Program-made: the position numbers and the translations under genes | In this document: positions 22,670-35,800 of the stretch, piece by piece | Layout of the letters: each line of letters starts with the position of its first letter | Numbering within the stretch: the stretch's first letter is position 1 | Notes under the pieces: generated by a model | What the model was told of the DNA's origin: nothing | Database searches by the model: none | Seen by the model: the letters and a program-made list of their open reading frames with translations, nothing else | Assembly: GCF_022682495.2 (NCBI RefSeq) | Contig: NC_071397.1 | Span: 4,679,082-4,743,081, forward strand | DNA length: 64,000 bases | Origin: Desmodus rotundus | Taxonomy: Eukaryota > Chordata > Mammalia > Chiroptera > Phyllostomidae | Direction: 5' to 3'

Positions 22670-23105
22670 CAGTGTCCTAGGGCTGCGTAAAAGAACCACA
22701 CATGGAGTGTGTTAAAACTACAGAAGTGTATTCTTCTGCAGCTCCGGAGGCCAGGAGTCTGAAACCAAGGTGTGGGCAAGGCCATGCTCCCTCCACAGGC
22801 TCTAGGGAGGGACCCTTCCTGGCCTCTTCCCGCTTCTCGAGGCTGCGAGCAATCCTCCTGCTCCTTGATGTGTAGCTGTCACTCCAGTCCCTGCCTCCGT
22901 GGCCACATGGCCTTATTCCCTTGTGTCTGTGCGTCCACATGTCCTTCTTATGACAACACCAGTCACAGATTTAAGGCCCGCCCTGAACCCACAATTGCTT
23001 ACCTTAACTGGATCATATCCATAAAGACCCTATTTCCAAGTAGGGTCGCATTCACAGGTACTGGGGGTTAGGACTTGAACATATCTTTAAGGGGGACATA
23101 ACTCA
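22670..23105 (-). mobile_element. MLT1-type (MaLR) LTR, antisense
   Basis: Runs 'tgtcctagggctgcgtaaaa' to 'gggggacataactcaatccc'. Internal phrases 'ctccggaggccaggagtctg', 'aagaccctatttccaagtag' and 'ggtactgggggttaggactt' are the reverse of the MLT1 consensus. Ancient solo LTR; no internal coding region. It sits inside an L1M fragment, so it inserted later than that L1. Confidence 0.85.
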
Positions 23106-23940
23106 ATCCCCCAACGGGGATAAACACAAACACGTACTTCGCAGCTGGAGAGGAGTTTGCAGTTTACCGTATGACCTGGCAGTCGCATTCTCGGCGTCTA
23201 TCTCGGAGAAATAAAAACTCGGTCCACACAAAAATCCGTACACACTGTTCACGGCAGCTTGATTCCTAAATAGCCCCAACTGGAAACAATCCAGACGTCT
23301 TCCACCCGGTGATGGTTAAGGAAACTGCGGCGCAGCTGCACACGGAACGCTACTCTGCCACGTGGAGGAACCGACTATGGATACACGCAGCGCCGGGCAG
23401 GTCTCAAGCGCATTCGTGCCTAGTGAAAAAGCCCATCGAGGGGTTGGTAATTAGTAGGACAAATATTAAAAGTAACCCATTAGCAGATTTTGCAAAATCT
23501 GATCTCAAAAGGTTACATGCTACATGGTCGCATTTACATAACATTCTGGAAATGATAAAACCATAGCTACGCGGAGCAGAGCTGTGGTTGCCACGGGACG
23601 GTTCGGGCTGGGGCTCTGACAGTCGAGGGGTAGCAGGAGGGCGTGGCTCTGAGTTCCGTATAGGAGTGTCCTGGTGACAAGTCTGAGATCAAGTGGCACC
23701 GAGCTACCCACACGTACACGCACACATGTACACATACACGCTCACAAACACACACGGAGTGAAATCTGGATGAGGTCTGAGATCAGTTAACAGAAAACAG
23801 GGTCAGTTTTCTGGGTTTGATATTGTACCATAGTTACAGAAGATGTCACCAACGGGGGAAGCTTGGGGGAGGGTTCCTGGGACTCTGCATTATTTTTGTG
23901 ACTTTCTGTGAGTCTAAAATTATTTCAAAATAAAACATTT
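23106..23940 (+). mobile_element. L1M fragment, right part
   Basis: Continuation of the L1 at 22430 after the MLT1: 'ctggaaacaatccagacgtc', 'ggggttggtaattagtagg'-like 3' UTR wording and a weak end around 'aaaattatttcaaaataaaa'. A CA-rich patch lies at 23700-23755. Diverged and inactive. Confidence 0.65.
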
Positions 23941-24914
23941 AAAATTAATTCTTAGAAAGACGAAATTAAAAGCAGACATACAAAATACAAGCCCCAGTTT
24001 TCAGGTCCCAGATTCCACAGACACCAGCCCACCACATCAGGAGGCTGTGGGAGTTTCTCCAGGCTCACTCCTGCTTCCTGAGCCTGCTGTGCTGAGGAGC
24101 GGTGGGGACATCCGGACATCTGGCAGAGAGGCCGGGGCTGCAGACCCCGCGGGGAGGAGCACCTGCCGAAACACCAGAAGCAAATGCTGGAGGTGGAACT
24201 CTGCCCCGGAATCCTGTCTTTATTTGCTGTGACGGAGTTCTACTGTTGTTCAAAGTGGGACTTGATCTCAAATACATAGGTGATATTCAAAAGAAAATAC
24301 TCCCTCCTTCGAGTCCTGTTTATGGAGAAAAATGCAGGTGATGCCGACCACAGCCAGTCCTCCATGCGCCTGATTCTGTTCTCGCTCCCTCCCTTTCCCT
24401 CCACTAACTCCACATCTTCCATTCCTCTCTCCTCGGTCAGCTTGCCTTCGACCACCTTCTCTTTGTAGTGACAGGTCCCAGGCTCCGGCCCCACCCCGTC
24501 ACTGCTCCAGGACCCCCACCCCTCGATGCTGGAAAAATCACTTTGCCTCTCTGAGCATGGGTTTCCTTGTGGGGCGACCATGAGACCCACCTCAGAACTG
24601 CCATGAGGAGTAGCTGAGACCACCCACGTGGTGAGGGAAGGGGCAGGTGCAGAGTGGGGCTCTCTGGCTGCACACCCTTGGTCCCCAAACACTCTTACTG
24701 GCTCTGGTCCTCACCAGACTTTGTTCCCAACCCACCCTCCCCTCAGGTAAACCAGGCTCCCCGCTCTCTGCCTCCCCAGTCCACAAGCCCCTGCACCAGC
24801 CCCCTACCCCTCCGAGGTGTGGACTCCCCTCCCAGCTTCCAGCCTCTGCTACAGCTTGAGGCCCTGTAAACTCTGCCCCTGATGATGATGATGATAATAA
24901 AGAATACATTCCTA

Positions 24915-25125
24915 TCGGCTAAGTCAGTGAGCACTCGGTGCATGGCAGGCACTATCCCAGGCCCAGTCCAGGTACTGACTCACTTAATGCTCTCAGCCAT
25001 CCTAGGAGATGGGCTCTGTCCTAAGTCCGATTTACAGACGAGGAAACTGAGGCCAACAGGCAGGGAAATAACTTGCCCCAATCCACCCCGCTGGTAAGCC
25101 CACGCTCTTATCCACAACGCCATAT
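24915..25125 (-). repeat. MIR SINE, antisense
   Basis: Clear antisense MIR: 'acagacgaggaaactgaggc' followed by 'gggaaataacttgcccc', then 'gcccacgctcttatccac'. Ancient pan-mammalian repeat. Confidence 0.8.
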
Positions 25126-25127
25126 AT

Positions 25128-25260
25128 GGTGCGGGCCTCCTGCTTCGTGACTGCAAGGACTGGGTCTGTCCTGTTCACCCAGCTCAGCACCTGGCCCGGT
25201 GGAGCTCCGAGAGCCTTGTGGAATGAATGAGTGAATGAGGGAATGAATGAGTGCTGCCCA
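25128..25260 (+). repeat. L2 3' end
   Basis: 'gcaaggactgggtctgtcct', 'ccagctcagcacctggcccg' and a terminal GAATGAATGAGTGAATGAGG-type repeat are the 3' end of L2. Confidence 0.65.
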
Positions 25261-26022
25261 TTGTGCTAAGCCTACGAAGCCAGTTTTCCCTGCTGTAGGG
25301 AAGCCAGGCAGAGGCCATGGAGGTGACCACGCCAGGGCAGCCAGTGTCTGCCCTGCCCAGGGGGCGTCTGAGAACTGTCCTTCCCACTGCCGAGTCCAGC
25401 ACCTCCCAGGCCAGCACTTTACCTCCCTGGGAAGTCCGTGTTTTCTTCTAAGTCTTCTTATTTAAACCTCAAGGCCAAACTATCACGGACCCACTAAGTT
25501 CTGTCCGCAGAGGAAATTTCGGGATCCATCTCACAGCTTCAGCAGCCGAACACCCTGGGAAGCTGCCCCGTGGCCCGGGCCGCAGGTCTCATCTGCTCTC
25601 TCTCAGGCATCTCTCCTCCACTCTGATCTGTTCCCAGTAGCTTCTCCCCCTCCCCAGACAACAACCCGTTTTCCTGAACTCTTCTAATTCTCTCCCACGC
25701 TATGCTCCCCTCTGCCTTTCTTTTTCCCCTTTATCAGCTATTCATTTATTTCCTTAACTGTTTCAAATATAGTTACTTGAAAGTCTTCCGGATTGTTCTA
25801 TCTCAAGCTTTGGAGACAGAAGTCCTCCTGTTTGTGTTACATGCTACTCTCGCAGTAGCTCAGTTCCTCGTGTGTTTTATAAGTTCTGATTGTGAGCTGG
25901 AACCTGGGGATCTCTTCCCCTCCTGGATGGCCCACGCGGCCTGGGCTGTGGAAGCTCCCTCCTGCTGAAATTACCTCCCCACCCTCAGTTACCTCCCCGG
26001 ACCAGCTGAGGAATCCCCAGGT

Positions 26023-26061
26023 TGCTGCTGCTGCTGCTGCTGCTGTTATTATTATTATTAT
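26023..26061 (+). repeat. Compound (CTG)n(TTA)n microsatellite
   Basis: About seven CTG units, then about five TTA/ATT units, at the left edge of the antisense L1 block. The TTA part probably grew from the L1 tail complement. Confidence 0.8.
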
Positions 26062-28060
26062 AAAACATCTACAACCTAAAATGTACTATCTTAACCATTT
26101 CACGTGTACAGTTCAGTGGTATTAAACACATTCACACTGTTGTGTGACCATCATCACATCCGTTTCCAGAACTTTTTCATCTTCCCCAACTGAAACGCTG
26201 TACCTATTCAAAAAGTAACTCATTTCCCTGTCCTCCACCCCCAGAAAACCACCACGCTCCTTTCTATCTCTGTGAATTTGACTGCTCCAGGTCCTCCGAA
26301 ACATGGGATCATTGAACATTTGTCCTCTTGTGTCTGGCTCATTTCCCTGAGCGTAATTGTCTTCGGGGTCCAGCAGGGTTGCAGCATGTGTCGAATCTCC
26401 TTCTGTTTAAAGTCTGAACACTATTCCACGGGATGCAGAGACCACACTCTGTCCATCCACTCATTCATTGCTGAGCATTTGCATCATTTCCGCCTCTTGG
26501 CTATTGGGACTAGTGCTGCTACGAACATCGGTGTGCAGGTACCTGTTCACATCCCTGCTTTAAATTTGTTGGGTATATACCCAGAAGGGGAATTGCTGGG
26601 TCACAGGGTAATTCTGTTGAATTATTTGAGGAACCACACTGTTTCCCACAGTGGCTGCATCATTTCACATTCCCAAGAACAATTCACAAGGGTTCCAGCT
26701 TTGCTATACCCTTGCCAACACGTGCTAATTTCTGGGTGGTTTCCGGTGTTTTGTAACAGTCACCCTAATGGATGTGGAGTGATGTCTGTCTCACTGTGGT
26801 TTTGATTTGTCACTAGTCCTAATGACTAGTGACATCGAGCATCTTTTTCATGTGCCTTTTGGCCACTTCTATATCTTCTTTGGAGAAATGTCTGTTCCAG
26901 TCCTTTGCCCAGTTTTTAATCAGGTTGTTTGGGGTTTTTTTGTTGTTGAGTTGTAGTTCTTGATATAATCTGGAGATTAATCCCAAACCAGATCTATCAT
27001 TTGAAAATATTTCCTCCCATTGCATGAATTGCCTTTTCACTCTGTTGATTGCATCCTTGAGACACCCAACTTTTTCATTTTAAGTCCAATTTATCTACAT
27101 TTTCTTCCAGTGCCTATGCTTTGGATGTCCTATCCAACAAATGTTTGCCAAATCCAATGTTATAAAGCTTTTTCCCTATGTTTTCTTCTAAGAGTTTGGT
27201 AGATGTAACCCTTATGTGTAGTTCTTTTATCTTTGTAAGTGAATTTTGAAGATGATACAGAGAAAGGGCCCAACTTCATTTTTTTGCATGAGAATATACA
27301 GTTTCCACAACCCAATTTGTTGAAAAGACTGCCTTTAAGTGGTCTTGGCCAAAACCGCACTGTTCTGATTACTGTAGCTTTGTAGTAAGTTTTGAAATCA
27401 GGAAGTGTGAGACATGCAAGTTTGCTTTTCTTTCTCAAGATTGTTTTGGCTACTTGGGGTTTCTTGACATTCCATGTGATTTTTGGAGGGTGGATTATTT
27501 TTATTTCTGCAAAATATCATCATTGGAATTTTGATAGGGATTGAATTGAATTGATAGATTGCTTCGGGCAGTATTAAAATTTCTAATCCATAAAAGTGAG
27601 ATGTCTTTCCACTTACTTTTATCTTCTTTAATTTCTTCCAGCAATGTTTTGTACTCTTTAATCTATAAGTCTTATGCTTCCTTGGTTAAGGTGACTTCTA
27701 AATATTTTATTCTTTTTATTGCTATTGTAAATGGAATTTTTTAAATAATGTATTTCTTCAAACTTTCAATGGCTTTATTTTTTAATTTATTGATTTTTAG
27801 AGAAAGAAGGGAGGGGGTGGTGTGGAGAGAGAGACATCAACTTGTTGTTCCATATGCGTCCTCACTGGCCATCAAACCCGTGACCTTGGCATATGGGGCA
27901 ACACCCTAACCAACCGAGCTACCCAGCTTGGGCTGGAATTATTTTCTTAATTTTCTTTTTGGATCGTTCATGGTTGTGTATAGAAACACAGCTTATTTTG
28001 TGGGTTGATTTTGTATTGTGAAACTTAGCTGAATTTTTAAATCAGTTCTAATAGTTTTAT
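26062..28060 (-). mobile_element. L1 3' half, antisense, interrupted by a SINE
   Basis: From 'aaaacatctacaacctaaaa' (L1 3' UTR complement) to about 28060. On the minus strand near 27040-26819 a frame reads [20 protein letters not shown] and [20 protein letters not shown], the end of L1 ORF2; more ORF2 wording follows to the right. A Ves-like SINE interrupts it at about 27776-27934. 5' truncated, with many stops. Confidence 0.88.
27776..27934 (-). repeat. Ves-like SINE inside L1
   Basis: Minus-strand tRNA SINE: 'tttattgatttttagagaaa', 'catcaaacccgtgacctt' and 'accaaccgagctaccc'. It splits the L1, whose wording resumes at about 27940. No clean duplication seen. It resembles the older SINE at 15129. 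Confidence 0.75.
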
Positions 28061-29240
28061 TTGTTTGTGCTTGAATCCAAGTTATTTCGTTTTTCTTTTG
28101 TTTTTACTCAGAAGCCAGAGCATTGAAGGGTTTTCTTGCCATCTTCCAAAGCCAGTAAGCAGGGTTTTCCTCGGTCCCCATTCACAGAGAGTGTGGGCTT
28201 CAAGGGCCCCAGCTGAACCCAGTAGTACTGGTTCCAGCTTCCTACCTCATGAAGGCCAGGACCTCAGTCCCTGCCCCTGCATGGACATTATGGCACCAGT
28301 GCTTGACGTCTGGGCTCCTCTGCCTCCCAGGGCTTCCCCGCGGAGCTTCTGCTGCATCAGCTCACTCGCCCCCCTGCTTTTCTGCTCTCTGGATTTCAAA
28401 GAGGCACATTCTATTCTCTACATGTTCAGAGCAGCAGTGGTCCCAGCATCCCACTTCCAAACGAGCACCTCGAGCACATGCATTCACAGAGGGCGCACGA
28501 AAGCCAAAATTTTCTCCATCGTGAAAAGCCCTATTACAGGATACAGCTCAAGTGGGAAACACCTCAGTCCCTCCTCCAAGGGCAAGAACGCTGGCTCCCC
28601 ATGGTGCTGGGTGCCAGCCAAGTTCGCCCACGTGGGTGGTTGTTGTCTACTGTTACTGAGGGCCTACTATGTGCCAGATACTGTACTGGGTGCTTGATAT
28701 ACATTCGATCTCATTTAATCCTCCTTCCAGCACTATGAGGGAGGTATTATTATTGTCACCGATTCAGCTGAGAAAATTGCCAAAAGCACAGATAGCAAAG
28801 AAGCAGAACCAAGATTCAGACTTAGTTTGGCTCAGCCTTTACCAGAGACCTCCGGTGCTCCTCCATCCTTCCACAAGTTACCTGTACCTTTCTCGTCTTG
28901 TCCAGTCCTCTGGGGATGGGGTCCATGCGGTTTCCTTCCTCTTCTCTGTCCTCAGCACCCACTGGGTGTGACCTCTGCAGAGGTTACTGTGCTTTTGCCC
29001 CTGGAGGACCTGTCCACAGCTCTGGAGGGACTGCGGCACTCACACAGCTCTTGGCCTGAGCCCCTGTTACTGAGAGAAAGGAAGCTTTTGCCAAGGACTC
29101 GGAGGAAGTTCAACGCTGGGAGTGAACTCAACCCTGGTCAGGACCCAAGCACCCAGCCCTCCCTGAGACACTGTGTGAGCCGGGCTGGGCCTCCAGACGG
29201 CCCCTCCCGCCGCCCCAGCCAGGGTGGTGCTTGTGTGGGA
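28061..29240. other. PI16 upstream region
   Basis: Mostly unique sequence, with a MIR (antisense) at about 28642-28800 ('ggcctactatgtgccagata', 'ttattattgtcaccgattca'). Two overlapping open frames (28065-28697, 28827-29405) have no recognisable protein content. No CpG island. Confidence 0.5.
28642..28800 (-). repeat. MIR SINE, antisense, upstream of PI16
   Basis: 'ctgagggcctactatgtgcc', 'tcatttaatcctccttccag' and 'aggtattattattgtcacc' match antisense MIR. It ends about 450 bases before the putative PI16 promoter. Confidence 0.75.
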
Positions 29241-29244
29241 AGGG

Positions 29245-29252
29245 CTTTAAAT
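29245..29252 (+). promoter_or_regulatory. PI16: Possible PI16 TATA-like element
   Basis: 'ctttaaat' 48-55 bases before the PI16 ATG, in a GC-rich, CpG-poor stretch. The spacing would give a 5' UTR of about 20-25 bases. No transcript data; inferred only. Confidence 0.35.
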
Positions 29253-29299
29253 CTAGCTGCCAGACCCCTGGGCGGGATAGGCAGAGAGGTCTGGCCACC

Positions 29300-29470
29300 A
29301 TGCACAGCACCCACGGTCTCCTGGCGCTTCTGCTGCCGCCACTGCTACTGCTGGTGGCCACCACAGGCCCTGCCAGAGCCCTCGACGATGAGGAGAGACA
29401 TGTGATGGTCAAGCTGCACAACCTCTACCGTGCCCAGGTGTCCCCATCGGCCGCCAACATGCTGCAAATG
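29300..29470 (+). CDS. PI16: PI16 coding exon 1
   Basis: 57 codons: signal peptide ([17 protein letters not shown]) and the first CAP helix ([10 protein letters not shown]). Donor 'atg|gtgagt', phase 0. Confidence 0.96.
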
Positions 29471-32400
29471 GTGAGTGTGGCCAGATGCACCCACCTGCCA
29501 GGATTGAAGGGGAGCTGCACAGGGCCCTCCGCTGATCCCTCCCACCCCTTAGCTGAAGCTATCACAGGGACTCACCTCTCAGGTCAGCAACAGAGTCTCT
29601 GACACTGTATGATTCACAGGTCTTCATAAACAGCCCCTCACACAGATGAAGAAACAGGCTCAGAGGGACAGGCTGGTCCTTTAGGGGCTTGCGGATCACT
29701 CAGCTGATAGAGCCAGGCCTGGATACCCCAGCTTCCCACTCCAATGACCCCTTCCTTCCCCGCACTTCCTAAAATGCAGGTGCCCCTGGGAGGGGGACAT
29801 CTGGTGACAACAGTCTTTTAGATACCCTCCAAGGACACAGCAAGAGAAAACAGGGCAGCAGGATGGGACGGGGCACCTGGGGTAGGAGGGAGGTGCTGAG
29901 GAGGTGGGGTGAGCACAGGAAGCAGCAGCGGAAGCAGTGAGAACTCTGGACCACACGGCTCAAATCTGTCTTGCCTCTTGCCCACCTGCAGGACCCATGA
30001 CTTAGGGTGAGCCCCTTAACCCAGTAAGGACCCTCAGTTCCTCATGTGTAAAGTGGGGTTATAATTAGGGTTATATACATGTATATATCTCAACATAATT
30101 GGAGTTACATATATATCAGTATATATCTATGAATGTCATAGACATATATCGAGTGGGGGGGACGAAATCTCAGCTATATATGTATGTGTGTGTGTGTGTA
30201 TAGTAGGATATATTTACATGAAGTTTAAAATGTAAAAAATACTATTGTGTACAAGCAGTGCCACCTGCGGAAGTAGTGAACATACACGGACATGCCTACA
30301 GGTGACAGAAGCCAGGTTGGGGGGGTGGCTACTTCTGCCAGGGAGGGAGAGTTATCTGTGGCAGTGTTAGAGGCAAGATGCTTAGGGGCAGGGTGTTCAC
30401 GGCCAGGATTAAAAGAGGTAAAGCGAGGAATTCACCCCTTCCTGCCCTCTCTGAGGGTTAGACTGGCCCATCCCCTCCAGCCACCATCGGGTGGCCCGGA
30501 GGGATGAGGGGCAGTGTCCAGGGAGCCCTATCTGGTGCCCAGGGCAAGGTCGCACCTGGGGGACATAGCAGTGAGCCTGGGGGTCCAAGACTGGAGTTTT
30601 AACGGCCACGTTTGCTCTGGCAAAGTGACTCTGCTGTGTCCCTTTAACGTCAAAGGCCTCTGTTTCCTGACCTATCACGTGGGGCTCAGCAGGATGACAT
30701 ATGAGAAGATCTTGGAGGGGCTCTACAGACACACACAGCACACACCCCCCGCATTTCAAGCCCTGTCGGCCTGGGCGACCAGGGACGGCAGACACAGCTC
30801 AGGAGCCCGGCACCAGCTCTGCTGACAAATCCCCGACTGATGCCTGGAACTCGCTGTTGGGTCTCAGTTTCTCCATCTGTGGATCCTTAAAGCCCTAGAG
30901 CCTTGCTGGCTGAGGCTGGGAGCTACACAGGCTGGGAGCTGCTTTGCCCTCAGAGATGGGCCTCAGGGGTGGGCAACGTTCTGGAAAGCAGTTCAGGTAT
31001 GCTGCTGCCTGGTGGGAACAAGGCTCCGGGGCAACCTCAGCAGTGGTAAATGCAGCCTCTGAAGCCAGATGGCCTGGGTTCACATCTTAACTTTGTCATT
31101 TATTAGCTGTGTGACCTCAGTCCCATTACTTAACCTCTCTGTGCCTCAGCTTCCTCATCTGTAAACTGGGCAGGATAACACCTTCCTTGTAGGGTGGTTG
31201 TAAAGATTAAGAGTGAATATGTGCAAAGCCCTTAGAATAGTGCCTGAGAATTAGTAAGCGCTCAGTAAGTGTTTGATTAACCAGAAGAAACGATCGTGGC
31301 TGAGGCAGGTGGGGGTTATCGCGGACTCACCCCTCTCCCTCAGCCTCCACGTCTAATCATCACCACTCGTACCTCCCAGAAGCTTCAGTTTTCTTTGAAT
31401 CCTCCTCTCGGCCCCCATCTCTTTGGCACAAGCCTGGTTCAGTCTTTCCTTTCTTCTCTCAAGAACTCCTAGATCAGCCTCTACCTGCTTCCTCAGTCTC
31501 TGGCCTCCTACCAGAATAAATGATCCAACACACAGGCCTGACCCTCCCTGCTCAAAACCCTTCACTGGCTCCCACTGGCTCCTAGGGCCTCAGGATAAAC
31601 CTCTGACCCCTGAGAAGGTTCTCTCTGTGTGTCTGGCCCCTGCCTGCCTCTCTAGCCTCCTCTCCTGCCCAGTTTCTCCTTCAGGAACTGCTTGTCCTTC
31701 CCCCAGCCAAGACACTGCTTCTCACCTCCATGCCTTTGCTCATGCAGTGCCTTCTGCTGGGGATGCCTCTCCCCTCTCCACCTGGCCAATGCCTCGTCTT
31801 TTAACACTTAGCTTACTGTCTCCTTCTGCACCTTCAGGTTGGGCTAAATAGCCCTTTGTTGCCTCTGTAATATCCATTGCGTATCTGTCATTTGTCACAT
31901 GATTGCCCAATTATTGGCTTATGATAATGTGAATCTGGGCTTCTCGGTCCTTGATTTCTCAGTCTGACATGGTGCCTTAGACTGTTGAATGAATGAATGA
32001 GTGAGTGAATGAGTGAATGAATGGACTTTTTGTCACTTGGTGACCATTTGGCCAATGTGGGCGGGTGCCATGACTCCTGAAACTCCCCAAGGGTCTCTGA
32101 ACCACTGAGAAGCCTTAAGACCCAAAGCAATGACTCTGTAATAGTGGGACCCCAGGCACCTAGTCAGGATGGAAATGACAGCCGGGCTCGGTGGAGGAGA
32201 TCACTTTAAGCAGGGCTCTGTCTCCGTCATCAACAGCTGGCAAATACCTGCTGAGTGCCAGCACTGTGCCAGACGGCGGGGCGACGTCACAGCCCTACCC
32301 CAAAGGAGCTTACAGTCTGGTGTGGAGCCCAGCGGGTCATCCACACACCCTAATTCCCGCCCCAGCACCCAGCCCCTTTACCACTTTCTAGCTCCCACTA

Positions 32401-32781
32401 CTGCCAGAGTGTGACAGAACCTCAGGGACCAGTGTTTGGGGACAAAGAGGCCCAGAGAGGGAAAGGGATTCACCCAAAGTCACATCAGCGGGGCTGTTCC
32501 AGCCCAGTGCTCCCATCCACACCCCAGGCAGCTGCTACTGAGAACCTCGAGTGGGTGGGGAGTGGGTGTGGACACACGGCCTCCTCCCCTCAGAGTCACC
32601 CAAACCCTTGGTGCCTTATGGGCTGCCTGGCTCCCACAGCTGGATGGGTCCCCAGAGGGTGGAGCAAGAGTTTCGACCAGGCACTCCATTTCCAGGAGAG
32701 GCCAGGACAAAGTTTGATGGGATCCAGGCCTCCCTCCTCAACCCCTTTGGTCAGACACCTTGTTAATCCCTCTTCCCCCCG

Positions 32782-32843
<62 letters not shown>

Positions 32844-35800
32844 CCTGCCTCCCCAGCCAGGAACGCAGAGCCTCAGAGGCCCTGGGCCTAAAATGCTATC
32901 CTCTGGCTGTCACACCTCAGGTCCCCACTGGAGAAGACTGCCTTTGGGACTGGACAGCTCTTCGGGCCACCGAGGCTCTGAAAAGAGGCCTCTCAGTGAG
33001 AGTCACACAGAGACCAATTTTTTTGGGGGGTGGGAGAGGTTTTCTGTTGACAAGAAGTGAGAGCACTTGGGAAGAGCATGCAGGAGGGGAGCCTGCTGCT
33101 GGCGAAGCCGTGGAGGCTGGGCTACCCCAAGGGGAGAGTGGGAGCTGAGAGGACTGCTGACCCCAAGTCAGATGTACGCATGGTGGGTGGGGGAGGGGAA
33201 TGGCTGATAAACAGCCCCACACCTCACTGGACATCTTGTGGTCTTCAGAGCAGTTGAGGCAGCCCTGGGAGGTAGGCAGGGCGTCACTGCCCACCTTTCA
33301 CTTAGATACTAATATTAATTAATAGTAACATTATTACAAATATGATCTCATTCCCTTCTCCCAACACCCTGAGAATTCAGAAAGGTTAGGCAATCTGTAC
33401 AAAATCACACAGCTGGTGAAGCGTCCCAAGTCTGGCTAACTTCACGGCCTGGGGTGGCGCCCTCTGACCTCCCTACAGTAGCCCACCAGCAGCGGAGACC
33501 TGTTCTGGATCAGAGCCAGGAGTCACTCAGCTAGCGAGGGACTCCTCCCGTCTCTGTCCAGAATTGTGGGCATCCTTACCTTCCTCCCCCGACCCCCTCT
33601 TCCACCTCCACTGGGCCTGAGGTGTCCCCACCTTCCTCCCCGCAGAGGTGGGACGAGGAGCTGGCCGCCTTCGCCAAGGCCTACGCTCAGCAGTGCGTGT
33701 GGGGTCACAACAAGGAGCGCGGGCGGCGCGGCGAGAACCTGTTCGCCATCACGGACGAGGGCATGGACGTGCCGCGGGCGGTGGAAGAGTGGTACCTCGA
33801 GCGGGAGCACTACAACCTCAGCGCCGCCAACTGCGAACCGGGCCAGATGTGCGGCCACTACACGCAGGTGCGAGGCCGGCGGGCGCGCGGGGGGCGGGAG
33901 CACACAAGCCGGGGCAGGGCCACCCGTCCGGTCACCTCCCGGGTGTGCCCTTGTCCACCCTCTAGGCCCCCTTAGATCCTTCATAAAAATCGTCTTTGCA
34001 CAGCTGTTAATGGCTGTGCAGGCCTCTGATGAAGTCTGCTTCCCATTTTCAGCTCAGACTGGTTAAAAACCACAGCGGGAGAAGCGAGGCTGCCCGCGGG
34101 GGGGCTCCTGGTACTGAGAGGGGCCTAGTTAGGTGTCTCAGAGCCGTGTCCTGAACGGCACTTACAGTATCAGGAGGTCCTGGCGGAGCCCTAAGCAGTC
34201 CTGTCCCCTGCCTTAAGTCAGCTTGTGCCCCAGCAGTAAGTGTCCCCCTCCACCCCCCATCTTCTCTCACTGTCCCTCTTCTGTCATTGCGCATAGCGCG
34301 TACGTTGCTGCTTCCAACCTGCCAAGGACAAATAAAGAGAATAAACAGTTTTGTTTGTTTAATTTTTCTTCTGCTTTTAAACACTACGTGTAAATAAGGG
34401 CCAGTCATCACGAAGGGAGGGCTTCAGGGAGTCCCCTGAAAGCAGCCACTTTTCGCTTACGTTGGGATTCCCGCTGCATTTTGAAAGTTTGCGTTTGCAG
34501 ATGAGAAGTGTTCGGGTGTGTGGGGGTTACCATTAGCGTTACTGAATTGTTTTTTCCTCTTCCTAATGCTTATTTGTTGTTCAACAATGACACAAAGGCA
34601 AGTTTTATTTTTTTAAAGACAAAAATAGGCCAACCATCTTCCCACCCAAATCCACCGATTTGATTTTCCAGTGCCTCATTTGAGTGATATTTTTAGTGCT
34701 AATTTTTAGGGCAGGAAATCCCAGCATCACCCACACAGATCAGGAAGTTGTGAGGGAACGGCAGTCCCCCCTCTGCCCCTTGCCACCTCTCACACCCCCT
34801 CCGCACCCCCATCTTCCACAGTGATTGATGTCAGAGCCCAGCAGAAGTGGGTCTGCCCTACCTCCACCCCAGGGTTCTCCAGGGCTGAGTGGACATGCAC
34901 TCGGTCATTTCTGCTGGGAGATGGTCAACAATGGGGGACCCTCAGCCGACATAAGCAGAAAGATCCTGGTCCTGGAGGGTGTGCAGAATTAACAGCCAGG
35001 GCCAGGTCTCACACACACACTGGCCTCGGACTGTGTGAGTCCTGGGCAGACTGGTCCTAGAAATAGCAAGGGGAGCTGCTGGTCTCAGCCCATGGCTGTG
35101 CACACAGGCTGTTTTGACTTTTTAAGTTTTATACTTAAGATACAACCCCTTCCAGCAGCTAGGAGACCCACACTTAGAGACGGCAGAGCAGGTCCCTGCT
35201 TACTTGTGATTTGGGGAAAGTTCCCCTTCCAAAATGGCTCCTCCTGTTCGCTTCCTTGGATGCTGCTTGTTGCTGATGTTTAAGATTCTCCCATCTGTTT
35301 CCTTTTGATATACACCTTGTTTAAAATGCAAAAAAGCCTCTCGGAACAGCCCGCAGGAAGAATTCATGAGAGATATCAAAAGGGAAGGTTTTCAGAGGAA
35401 GAGGGGCCTCGTGAAATAGTGGTTGGCAGGGGAGAGAGTCTGTTCCAGACGAATTCCCCTCCCACCCACCTCCCCGGCCCCCCCGACCCCCCACCCCCCA
35501 GTTCGGCGTTTTCTCCTTAAGCTGTTTGTCCTCAGGAGCTGCGATCTCATTGGCCACAAGGACTGTTCCTCTCCCCACCTGTACAAGACTAGGACAGAGA
35601 CACGGTGCCGGGCAGTCCCACCCCTGCTGAACTGTTGTTGGGTTTGCCCTCCTTCAGGTGGTCTGGGCCAAGACAGAGAAGATTGGCTGTGGCTCCCACT
35701 TTTGTGAGAAGCTCCAGGGTGTAGAGGAGACCAATATCCATTTGCTGGTTTGCAACTATGAGCCCCCGTGAGTCCGAGGGAGCCCTACTGGTGGGCTGAG

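Larger units (their letters stand above)
23941..26020. other. Intergenic spacer with MIR and L2
   Basis: No gene. 23941-24900 unassigned apart from weak MIR wording near 24530-24630. A MIR is at about 24915-25125 and an L2 3' end at about 25128-25260, ending in (GAAT)n-type sequence. 25260-26020 looks unique, ending at the CTG/TTA microsatellite. Confidence 0.5.
29471..33645 (+). other. PI16: PI16 intron 1
   Basis: 4.2 kb. Holds MIR-like wording near 29590-29690, an AT-rich patch (30050-30240), a sense MIR (31048-31277), L2-like sequence (about 31390-31880), GAATGAAT repeats (31985-32025), a (CA)28 tract (32783-32839) and an antisense MIR (about 33300-33430). Confidence 0.85.

Noticed and set aside
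32411..33148. 245-codon plus-strand frame in PI16 intron 1
   Set aside because: Contains the (CA)28 tract read as repeated THTH; simple-repeat artefact.
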